In this document: positions 7,747-14,509 of the stretch, piece by piece
How the letters are laid out: the number at the start of each line of letters is the position of its first letter
How positions within the stretch are numbered: position 1 is the stretch's first letter
DNA from: a virus
IMG/VR virus record: IMGVR_UViG_3300025687_004614
Location: 1 to 33,866 of that record
DNA length: 33,866 nucleotides
Direction: 5' to 3' (one strand)
Notes under the pieces: model-generated
Databases searched by the model: none
Told to the model about the DNA's origin: nothing
The model's input: only the letters and a program-made list of their open reading frames with translations
Translations under genes and position numbers: made by a program

Positions 7747-8412
7747 ATGAAGTTGAGTGAAAACACCCTGAGTGTTCTTAAGAACTTTTCCGCAATCAAT
7801 TCTGGACTTGTTCTTCAGAAGGGAAAAACCCAGAAGACTATTTCCCCTGAGAAGTCCATTCTTGTTGAGGTAGAAATTGATGATTCTCTGCCTGAACAGT
7901 TTGGCATCTATGATCTAAATCAGTTCCTTGGTAATATCAGCACATTGAATAGCCCAGAACTCACATTCTCGGATAGTGCTGTCATCATGAATGATGGCGA
8001 GATTAGCTTTAACTATTACTCATGTTCTACCAATCTGATCGTATCACCGCCTGACAAGGAACTCAAGCTGAAGCAGACGGATGTTAGCTTTACTCTGACA
8101 AATGCTGTTATGACAAAGCTTCTTCGCCTTGCGTCTATGAACAATCTTACTCATTTGTCCGTTGTTGGTCAGAACGGCGAGATTCGTTTGCAGACACATG
8201 AAAAGGCTAACGACACTTCCAATCATGCGTCATTCAAGCTTAACGATTACAACGGTGAAGACTTCATCGCATCGTTCAAGGTTGATAACATCAAGTTGAT
8301 CCCAGGAGACTATGATGTTGAAATTCAGCTTGGTGCATTTGCTAAGTTCACTGCATCGGCTGGCGCATTCAAGGACAAGATCAAGTATTTCATCGCACTG
8401 GAGAGCAAGTAA
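7747..8412 (+). CDS. 45: DNA polymerase sliding clamp (gp45)
   Basis: A 221-aa homologue of the T4 gp45 processivity clamp (T4: 228 aa), a trimeric ring that tethers the polymerase to DNA and, in T4, also activates late transcription. The N-terminus MKLSENTLSVLKNFSAIN, the FGIYDLNQFLG segment near residue 55 and the C-terminal KIKYFIALE fit the family. The GAGG ribosome binding site and the promoter at 7687 make it the first gene of the replication operon, followed by clamp loader and RegA as in T4. The stop overlaps the next start by one base. Confidence 0.93.
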   Translation: MKLSENTLSVLKNFSAINSGLVLQKGKTQKTISPEKSILVEVEIDDSLPEQFGIYDLNQFLGNISTLNSPELTFSDSAVIMNDGEISFNYYSCSTNLIVSPPDKELKLKQTDVSFTLTNAVMTKLLRLASMNNLTHLSVVGQNGEIRLQTHEKANDTSNHASFKLNDYNGEDFIASFKVDNIKLIPGDYDVEIQLGAFAKFTASAGAFKDKIKYFIALESK

Positions 8413-8696
8413 TGGCTGGTATTGGGCACAATCAAAACTTCGTTAGCATTAACTCCCTTTCTGATTCTCAGAAGAAAGAACTCAAGGAAGCTATTGTTCA
8501 GTTGAATGATAGTCTCACGCGCGTAGCTTCTGAACGAGACTATCAGAAGGACTCTATCAATACAATCTCTGACAAGACTGGTGTTGATAAGAAGATCATT
8601 CGTCGTATGGCTAAGGTTTACTTCCGTGCAAACTACGCTCAGGAACAGGAAGAGAATCGTCAGTTTGAAGACTTCTACGATGGTGTCATGAAGTGA
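8412..8696 (+). CDS. GapR/DUF2312-like small coiled-coil protein
   Basis: A 94-aa protein. It begins MAGIGHNQ, an N-terminus often seen in GapR/DUF2312-type proteins of alphaproteobacteria. The rest is a predicted long helix with the pattern SERDYQKDSINTISDKTGVD, then KKIIRRMAKVYFRANYAQEQ, similar in spacing to GapR (helix, G-x-D-x-K, basic helix). GapR binds overtwisted DNA and helps topoisomerases ahead of the replication fork. Placement between clamp and clamp loader would fit a replication accessory, but the resemblance is by eye only and the function remains inferred. Translation is coupled to gp45 by a one-base overlap. Confidence 0.6.
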   Translation: MAGIGHNQNFVSINSLSDSQKKELKEAIVQLNDSLTRVASERDYQKDSINTISDKTGVDKKIIRRMAKVYFRANYAQEQEENRQFEDFYDGVMK

Positions 8697-8950
8697 CAAA
8701 GAAGGACAAGCAAGACATTATTCAACGCATGGAAGAACTCATGAAGCCTATTGACAGGCAGATCATGATGTGCGATAATGTTCAAGACATACTAATGTTA
8801 GCTTCCAACATGCTGGTTACCGCCAAGAGTATCTATGTTCAGAACCTTGGCGGTGCTGGCACCAAAGAACTCCTTCAAAGAATGGTAGACGAAATTGATG
8901 ACCGAATCTTTCCTATGGGTGGAAAAGTACCGCCCCTCAACGATCAATGA
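8693..8950 (+). CDS. Hypothetical protein between gp45 and gp44
   Basis: An 85-aa, mostly helical protein starting with GTG that overlaps the preceding stop (GTGA). The sequence has no motif I recognise; it includes the stretch ASNMLVTAKSIYVQNLGG. Its 3' end overlaps the gp44 start by 53 nt, an unusually long overlap that suggests translational coupling. Position implies a role in, or at least co-expression with, the replisome. Confidence 0.55.
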   Translation: MTKKDKQDIIQRMEELMKPIDRQIMMCDNVQDILMLASNMLVTAKSIYVQNLGGAGTKELLQRMVDEIDDRIFPMGGKVPPLNDQ

Positions 8951-9836
8951 TTGTATTCTTCCTGATCGGTTGAAGAAGCCGTTTCAAGAGTATGTAAACA
9001 ACAAAGAGATTCCAAATCTCATGCTGACTGGTACAGCAGGTGTCGGTAAGACAACTGTTGCACGGGCCATGTGTGATGAGATTGGTATCAACCACTTGTA
9101 TATCAATGCTTCTGAAAATCGTGGCATTGATGTTCTGAGAACTACCATTCGTAACTATGCTTCAACAGTGTCCCTAACTGGTGGTAAGAAAGTTATCATT
9201 CTAGACGAAGCAGACTATATGACTCCAGATGCACAAGCAGCAATGCGTGGTGCAATTGAAGAGTTTGCTGCGAATTGTACTTTCATCTTCACTTGTAACT
9301 TCAAATCCAAGCTGATTGATGCTATTCATTCACGTTGTTCTGTCATTGACTTCGCTCTTCGGAATGATGAGAAAGCAAAGATGGCTTCACAGTTGATGAA
9401 GCGCATGGAATACATTCTCACACAAGAGAATGTAACATACGATAAAGCGGTTCTAGCTAAGATCATTGAAAAGTATTTTCCTGACTATCGTCGCACTCTT
9501 AATGAGTTGCAGCGTTATAGTTCTTCTGGTTCTCTTGATGCAGGCATTGTTGCTCAACTGTCCGATGTAAGAAAGATTGGTGATCTAGTCAAGCATCTGA
9601 AGGATAAGAATTTCAGCGAAATGCGGAAATGGTGTGTAGCTAATTCTGACATTGAGCCTGCAAGAATTTATCGTAAGATTTACGACGGCCTGTATGAGTA
9701 TATGAAGCCACACAGCATTCCTCAAGCTGTAGTGACTATCGGAAAGTATCAGTATCAGTCTGCATTTGTTGCGGATCAAGAAATCAATCTTGTTGCTTGT
9801 TTGACAGAACTCATGGTAGAATGTGAGTATACCTAA
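8898..9836 (+). CDS. 44: Clamp-loader ATPase subunit (gp44)
   Basis: A 312-aa AAA+ ATPase homologous to T4 gp44, the large clamp-loader subunit that opens the gp45 ring and loads it on primer-template DNA. Motifs in order: VEKYRPSTINDCILP near the N-terminus, Walker A GTAGVGKTT near residue 50, Walker B VIILDEAD near residue 98, sensor 1 FIFTCNF, and the SRC arginine-finger motif in IHSRCSVIDF. I chose ATG 8898; a TTG one codon earlier is possible. It overlaps the preceding small gene, and its stop overlaps the following GIY-YIG-like ORF by one base. Confidence 0.93.
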   Translation: MTESFLWVEKYRPSTINDCILPDRLKKPFQEYVNNKEIPNLMLTGTAGVGKTTVARAMCDEIGINHLYINASENRGIDVLRTTIRNYASTVSLTGGKKVIILDEADYMTPDAQAAMRGAIEEFAANCTFIFTCNFKSKLIDAIHSRCSVIDFALRNDEKAKMASQLMKRMEYILTQENVTYDKAVLAKIIEKYFPDYRRTLNELQRYSSSGSLDAGIVAQLSDVRKIGDLVKHLKDKNFSEMRKWCVANSDIEPARIYRKIYDGLYEYMKPHSIPQAVVTIGKYQYQSAFVADQEINLVACLTELMVECEYT

Positions 9837-10456
9837 TGCATTTGGATCTTATTAAACTGAATTGTGAAAATCTTGGTTGGAACAAGATGAGTGATCTTGT
9901 GAAAATCAAGAATGTTCCGTTCGGTGTGTATTCTCTCACTAGTCCGCTTACACATAAGCCGAATGATAATCTATTTCCTCATGAGTATGAGAATACACTA
10001 TACTTCGGTATGGCAGGTAAGTCATATAATACATCTGAGTTCTATCACGACAAAAAGAGAAGTGATGGTAAACAGTTTTGGATGTGTAGTAAACTCTATA
10101 AGAGAATAAATGAGCATCGTAAAAACTTGATAAGAACAAATATTTCCAAAACGTATGATACATCATACAACATCTTTTACGAAAATTATGGAAGCGGTCA
10201 TGATCTTATGGAAAACGTTTACTTCAATGTTTTGATTCCCAAAGTAAAGATAAGTGATAATCTGGTACGGTCATGGCTTCTCATGATTGAGAGTACAGCA
10301 ATCTACGAATATTCATGCATGTTCAATCGTCAGCCAATCATGCAATTAGCGCATATGACAGATATTGGTAAAAACAATATTGATCAATCTTCTTACTGTC
10401 AGAAAAGACAGAAGAGTATTGAAAACAATGACCTAACGAGATTTATGAATGGCTGA
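9836..10456 (+). CDS. Divergent GIY-YIG endonuclease-like protein
   Basis: A 206-aa basic protein located between gp44 and gp62, a pair that is adjacent in T4. It shows a degenerate GIY-YIG pattern: G30-V31-Y32, then Y56-F57-G58, then R90 and E93/H94 in KLYKRINEHRKNL, and a glutamate in LLMIESTAIYEY (E152) where the family has its metal-binding Glu. This fits a free-standing homing endonuclease invading a conserved replication operon, as Seg-type enzymes do in T4. An internal ATG at residue 18 is an alternative start. The alignment is by eye, and loss of activity cannot be excluded. Confidence 0.6.
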   Translation: MHLDLIKLNCENLGWNKMSDLVKIKNVPFGVYSLTSPLTHKPNDNLFPHEYENTLYFGMAGKSYNTSEFYHDKKRSDGKQFWMCSKLYKRINEHRKNLIRTNISKTYDTSYNIFYENYGSGHDLMENVYFNVLIPKVKISDNLVRSWLLMIESTAIYEYSCMFNRQPIMQLAHMTDIGKNNIDQSSYCQKRQKSIENNDLTRFMNG

Positions 10457-10874
10457 TCTTTTCAAAGATATCATACCTTCTATCCAGCAAACCAAGAAAG
10501 TGGTCGTGACACAAGAGAATGAACGGGATTATGTCCCGTTCGTCGTTAACCGTTCACTGTCATTCCACCATGATATTGTAATGTTTGCTAATGAGATGAA
10601 CAAGCACCCTAGCATTGATCCTCTTCTACAATACCACTATTTGCTAAATACTGTACGGGGATATAAGCGCCCGTTTCAGAAATGGCAAAAGCGTGAGATT
10701 GTTGAGGACTTGGAAGCAGTGAAGGAATACTTTGGCTATTCCAATGAAAAGGCCAAAGAAGCAATTTCCCTTTTGTCTGACAAACAGATCGAACAGATCA
10801 AAAAGACGCTAAACAAAGGTGGTTTGAATGTTAGACATAAGAGAATTAGTGGAGGTAACACTACCAAATCCTGA
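10449..10874 (+). CDS. 62: Clamp-loader small subunit (gp62)
   Basis: A 141-aa protein matching the short gp62 form of T4-like aquatic phages (T4 gp62 is longer, 187 aa). The conserved central part YVPFVVNRSLSFHHD, the ANEMNKHP segment and KEYFGYSNEKAKEAISLL are the features I recognise. gp62 combines with gp44 as a 4:1 clamp loader. It overlaps the GIY-YIG-like gene by 8 nt and regA by 47 nt. An 8-bp hairpin (GAACGGGA / TCCCGTTC, 10521-10541) lies within its codons. Confidence 0.85.
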   Translation: MADLFKDIIPSIQQTKKVVVTQENERDYVPFVVNRSLSFHHDIVMFANEMNKHPSIDPLLQYHYLLNTVRGYKRPFQKWQKREIVEDLEAVKEYFGYSNEKAKEAISLLSDKQIEQIKKTLNKGGLNVRHKRISGGNTTKS

Positions 10875-11232
10875 CAACTTTTTAAAAGTTCGTGAGACAC
10901 TTTCGCGTATTGGAGTAGCCTCAAAGAAAGACAAGACGCTGTTTCAGTCCTGTCACATACTACACAAGCAGGGCAAATATTACATAGTGCATTTTAAGCA
11001 GTTATTTTTACTAGACGGGAAGCAGTCAGACTTCACAGAAGATGACCGCGCCCGTCTTAATTCTATTGCCAATCTGCTAGATGAGTGGGAATTAGTAGAA
11101 TTAGTAGACGCTCAGAAAAGTTCAGACCCTGTTGCTCCATTATCCCAAATCAAGATTATCTCTCACAAAGAAAAGTCTGAATGGAATCTTGTAGCTAAAT
11201 ATAATATAGGCAAGAAGCGCAAGGAAGAATAG
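10828..11232 (+). CDS. regA: RegA translational repressor
   Basis: A 134-aa homologue of T4 RegA (122 aa), an RNA-binding protein that represses translation of many early mRNAs, including its own and clamp-loader genes, by binding near start codons. Diagnostic stretches are KVRETLSRIGVASKKDK, FQSCHILHKQGKYYIVHFKQ near residues 39-58, and SEWNLVAKYNIG near the C-terminus. The ATG at 10828 is preceded by AAAGGTGG; a GTG seven codons later would give an N-terminus closer to T4. It ends the replication operon. Confidence 0.95.
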   Translation: MLDIRELVEVTLPNPDNFLKVRETLSRIGVASKKDKTLFQSCHILHKQGKYYIVHFKQLFLLDGKQSDFTEDDRARLNSIANLLDEWELVELVDAQKSSDPVAPLSQIKIISHKEKSEWNLVAKYNIGKKRKEE

Positions 11233-11233
11233 C

Positions 11234-12547
11234 ATGGCACAGTTCCGTAAAGATACTCACCAATATCTCGGTGATGGCAAAACAATTTTCGAAGTTGTAA
11301 TGCTATCCGATCAATACGGCAATCTTGTTGGTCCAGCAAATCCCTCAGGCACAGCAGTTGACGCATTTGGTCGTGCGAGAATTTCATTACCATTTACGAT
11401 GTTTGATTCATCACATAGGTATGCAGATAATGGTGAATGGGTAACATCAAACACGGCTGGTTCAACATACACACACAATGCAAATGCTGGTCTTATTGAA
11501 CTCACTGTTGATACAACAGCCAACACAGAAATTATACGAGAAACTAAGAAAGTTTTTTCTTATCAGCCAGGTAAATCGCTTAATAATTTAAACACTTTCG
11601 TATTCAATCCTGCAAAAGCAAACCTTAGACAACGTGTTGGTTACTTTGGAACGCAAAACGGCATCTATCTTGAATTAGATGGTTCAACATTATCTTTTGT
11701 GGAGCGTTCATATGTCACAGGTTCTTTGACAGAAACCCGTGCAGCACAATCTAGTTGGAATGTTGATAAATTAGATGGTACTGGACCATCCTTATTAACA
11801 CTTGATATTTCAAAAGCACAAATTTTCTGGATGGATATTGAATGGTTAGGTCTTGGTACCGTTCGTTGTGGTTTTATTATCAACGGACAACTAATTCATT
11901 GCCATTCATTCCATCACGCTAACTTAATTACATCAACATATATTACAACAGCTTCATTACCGTTAAGATATGAAATTAAAAATACTGGCGCTACTGCAAA
12001 CAATAGCACACTAAAGCAAATTTGTTCTACTGTTATCTCTGAAGGTGGTTACGAACTTAGAGGCACGCAACAATCAATTGGAACAGATATTACTGCTGGT
12101 AAAACATTAACAACAGCAGGAACATTTTACCCTGTAGTTGCATTAAGATTAAAATCATCGCCTGATCGTTTAGACGCTATTGTCATTCTAACCGCCTTGT
12201 CTCTATTAGGGACAGGTAATGGCATTAACTATAAGTGGCGTGTTATTCAAAACTGCACAGTAAGTGGTGGCACATGGACATCTGCTGGAACAAATTCGTC
12301 TGTTGAATATAGTTTGGACAGCACGGCTGTCGATCAGACGAATGCCAGAACTCTCGCAGGTGGATTCTTAAATTCATCGAACCAAGGCTCTCCAACATTA
12401 AACGTGCTAAAAGAAGAATTATTTGCTTTCCAATTAGAAAGAAATGGATTAACATCTACTCCATATACGCTTGCACTAATTGTTACATCGGATACTGATA
12501 CTAAAACTGTATTTGGTTCGTTGGATTGGGAAGAGATCTCAAGATAA
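11234..12547 (+). CDS. Virion structural protein (predicted)
   Basis: A 437-aa, beta-rich, Ser/Thr/Asn-rich protein typical of phage appendage or structural proteins. The segment AFGRARISLPFTMFDSSHRY (about residues 44-63) is one I associate with virion proteins of T4-like cyanophages and marine phages. No enzymatic motif is seen. It uses many TTA leucine and ACA threonine codons compared with the replication genes just upstream, which could mean separate acquisition. It starts one base after the regA stop and is followed by dUTPase and a PAAR protein, so a structural or baseplate role fits. The exact location in the virion is unknown. Confidence 0.6.
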   Translation: MAQFRKDTHQYLGDGKTIFEVVMLSDQYGNLVGPANPSGTAVDAFGRARISLPFTMFDSSHRYADNGEWVTSNTAGSTYTHNANAGLIELTVDTTANTEIIRETKKVFSYQPGKSLNNLNTFVFNPAKANLRQRVGYFGTQNGIYLELDGSTLSFVERSYVTGSLTETRAAQSSWNVDKLDGTGPSLLTLDISKAQIFWMDIEWLGLGTVRCGFIINGQLIHCHSFHHANLITSTYITTASLPLRYEIKNTGATANNSTLKQICSTVISEGGYELRGTQQSIGTDITAGKTLTTAGTFYPVVALRLKSSPDRLDAIVILTALSLLGTGNGINYKWRVIQNCTVSGGTWTSAGTNSSVEYSLDSTAVDQTNARTLAGGFLNSSNQGSPTLNVLKEELFAFQLERNGLTSTPYTLALIVTSDTDTKTVFGSLDWEEISR

Positions 12548-12564
12548 TGACAACGGAGTATATT

Positions 12565-13137
12565 ATGAATAGATTGAACATTTACAAGACTCATCCAGAT
12601 ATCGTATTACCAAAGTTTGGCACAAAGCAAGCAGCATGTTTTGACTTGTCGTTTCAGTCAGCGGGAAAGATTGAGTACTCTGGATACAATGCATTCAATG
12701 CACAGTTCACAAGATTAATTCACGAAGGCAAAATTGTACTAATGCCGGGTGATCGTATCATGATTCCTACTGGATTGATCTTTGATATTCCTGTTGGTTA
12801 TTCAGTTCGCATTCATCCACGATCTGGTCTATCATATAAGCAGGGATTGGTGTTAGCTAATCTTGAAGCTGTTATTGACTCTGATTATGTTCATGAAACA
12901 TTTGTCCTTCTCACAAACACATCCGAGAATCCTATCACTATAAATAATGGTGATCGTATCGCACAGGCTGAAATGATCAAGAGTGAAGAATATGTGCTTT
13001 GGGAAATTTTTGAAGCTCCTACTCAGAAGACAGATAGAGTTGGTGGATTAGGTTCAACAGGTATAACTCTTGCTGGTGATCTAGAGGTTGTTGAACCCAT
13101 CAAGCGAGGTAGAGGAAGACCAAGAAAGATAGCATAA
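12565..13137 (+). CDS. dut: dUTPase with C-terminal AT-hook
   Basis: A trimeric-type dUTP pyrophosphatase (190 aa) that removes dUTP and supplies dUMP for dTMP synthesis. The five motifs are visible: I AACFDLSF, II HPRSGLSYK, III LEAVIDSDYVHE with the catalytic Asp, IV NGDRIAQAEM, and V DRVGGLGSTG. After motif V there is an extension of about 25 residues ending in KRGRGRPRK, a textbook AT-hook that binds the minor groove of AT-rich DNA. The start at 12565 is chosen for its ACGGAG site at 6 nt. A longer form from TTG 12526 is unlikely. Confidence 0.92.
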   Translation: MNRLNIYKTHPDIVLPKFGTKQAACFDLSFQSAGKIEYSGYNAFNAQFTRLIHEGKIVLMPGDRIMIPTGLIFDIPVGYSVRIHPRSGLSYKQGLVLANLEAVIDSDYVHETFVLLTNTSENPITINNGDRIAQAEMIKSEEYVLWEIFEAPTQKTDRVGGLGSTGITLAGDLEVVEPIKRGRGRPRKIA

Positions 13138-13499
13138 TGCCAGCAGTAGCAAGAAAAGATGGTGTAGACACAGTAGCAGCGCCAGATGGCGCACCAGGAA
13201 CTCCATGTGTTCTTGATTATAAGTGTGATGCACCGTCAACCCAATATACCGATACAGGATCTAGCACAGTTTTCGTAGGAGGTATTGGAGTAGTTAGAGA
13301 AGGTGATACAATGACACCTCATACTACAATATTTTGTGGTTGCCCTATTCATGTTCCTCCAATGGTTTCTTGCTCTGCATTTATTAGTGTAGAAGGTAAA
13401 AGATTGGCTAGATTGGGCGATCTTTACATTCTTGATGGTGTATCACATCCTATATCGTCAGGTTTAGATACAGTCTCAGATGGTAGTCCAAGGGTATAA
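13137..13499 (+). CDS. PAAR-domain spike-tip protein
   Basis: A 120-aa PAAR-type protein. PAAR proteins cap the central spike of contractile tails and bind a metal at the tip. Visible are the N-terminal MPAVARKDGVD, GGIGVVREGDTMTPH with a His, the Cys/His-rich FCGCPIHVPP, and SVEGKRLARLGD. It is probably the membrane-piercing tip of this myovirus, like T4 gp5.4. The start overlaps the dUTPase stop by one base (TAATG). Confidence 0.88.
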   Translation: MPAVARKDGVDTVAAPDGAPGTPCVLDYKCDAPSTQYTDTGSSTVFVGGIGVVREGDTMTPHTTIFCGCPIHVPPMVSCSAFISVEGKRLARLGDLYILDGVSHPISSGLDTVSDGSPRV

Positions 13500-13513
13500 A
13501 ATATATAAAAATA
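13495..13513 (+). promoter_or_regulatory. Possible T4-type late promoter
   Basis: Two TATAAATA-like boxes in tandem, TATAAAATA (13495-13503) and TATAAAAATA (13504-13513), 25-43 nt before the next start codon. T4 late promoters need only TATAAATA at -10. No perfect match is present, and the region is simply A/T-rich, so this is tentative. Confidence 0.35.
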
Positions 13514-13537
13514 TACTACTCATTTAAGGAAATCGTT

Positions 13538-14509
13538 ATGAAAAATTTTGCGAAAATAACGCTAGATTCTGGCGGTACTATAAAACCACTTCTTATTAAT
13601 TCTGATATTACAAACGGAACTGGTCTATTCAATCCGAGCGTATATGTGGATGATGATAAAATCTATGTGAACGTTAGACATTGCCAGTATACTTTGTATC
13701 ATGCTGAACTAAACAAGCATGAACATCCTTGGGGTCCTCTACTCTATTTCAATCCTGAAAACGATATATCCCTTACCACAACAAACTTTTTCGGTAAACT
13801 TGACTCCAATCTAAACATGATGTATACTGAAAGAGTTGATACATCTAAATTGGATGTAAAACCTATTTGGGAATTTGTCGGTCTTGAAGATGCGCGTATT
13901 GTAAAGTGGAATGACAAAATATATCTTTCAGGCGTTCGTAGAGATACAACACCAAATGGTCAAGGTCGCATGGAACTTTCTGAACTTGATATTAAAGATA
14001 CCGTTAAGGAAGTTTCAAGATTTAGAATTCCAGCTCCAGCACCAGATACTTCATACTGTGAAAAAAACTGGATGCCTATTGTTGATATGCCATATCATTA
14101 TCTCAAGTGGTGTAACCCTGTTGAGATTGTTAAAGTTGATCCTGAGAAGAAGACATGTGAAACTGTGTTTCTAGGCAATCAAATGTATTTCAATTGGGAC
14201 CTTCGAGGTGGCGGACAAGTTATTCCATTTGAAGATGGTTATTTAACTCTCACTCATGAAACAGATTTATATAATAGTGAGCAAGGTCGTAAGGATGCAA
14301 CGTATCGTCATCGCTTTGTATATTGGAACAAAGATTGGATTCCATTAGCGCGGTCAGAACTGTTCTCTTTTATGGGAGCAAAAATTGAGTTTGCTTGCGG
14401 TCTAGCTAATTATGGAAATAACTTGCTTATTACTTTTGGTTTCCAAGATAATGCAGCATATGTACTAAAGTGCCCTAAGAAGATTGTAAAGGATATGATG
14501 AATGCTTGA
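13538..14509 (+). CDS. GH130-like five-bladed beta-propeller protein
   Basis: A 323-aa protein that looks like the GH130 / beta-fructosidase-like propeller fold. Recognisable elements are FNPSVYVDDDKIYVNVRH (residues 31-48), GLEDARIV (115-122, the EDxR signature), EKNWMPI (175-181), RGGGQVIP (223-230), YLTLTHE (235-241) and YRHRF (256-260). GH130 enzymes phosphorolyse or hydrolyse beta-mannosides, and phosphorolysis yields mannose-1-phosphate. Whether this phage member is active is unknown. It is followed, with an 8-nt overlap, by the TPR/methyltransferase/oxygenase fusion. The ribosome binding site is AAGGAAA. Confidence 0.65.
   Translation: MKNFAKITLDSGGTIKPLLINSDITNGTGLFNPSVYVDDDKIYVNVRHCQYTLYHAELNKHEHPWGPLLYFNPENDISLTTTNFFGKLDSNLNMMYTERVDTSKLDVKPIWEFVGLEDARIVKWNDKIYLSGVRRDTTPNGQGRMELSELDIKDTVKEVSRFRIPAPAPDTSYCEKNWMPIVDMPYHYLKWCNPVEIVKVDPEKKTCETVFLGNQMYFNWDLRGGGQVIPFEDGYLTLTHETDLYNSEQGRKDATYRHRFVYWNKDWIPLARSELFSFMGAKIEFACGLANYGNNLLITFGFQDNAAYVLKCPKKIVKDMMNA

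Noticed and set aside
10521-10541. 8-bp hairpin with a 5-nt loop in gp62.
   Set aside because: Around five such 8-bp stems are expected by chance; it is mentioned only within the gp62 entry.
10867-10881. AACTTTTTAAAAGTT near-palindrome early in regA.
   Set aside because: An A/T-rich self-complementary run with no room for a loop, explained by Phe-Leu-Lys codons.
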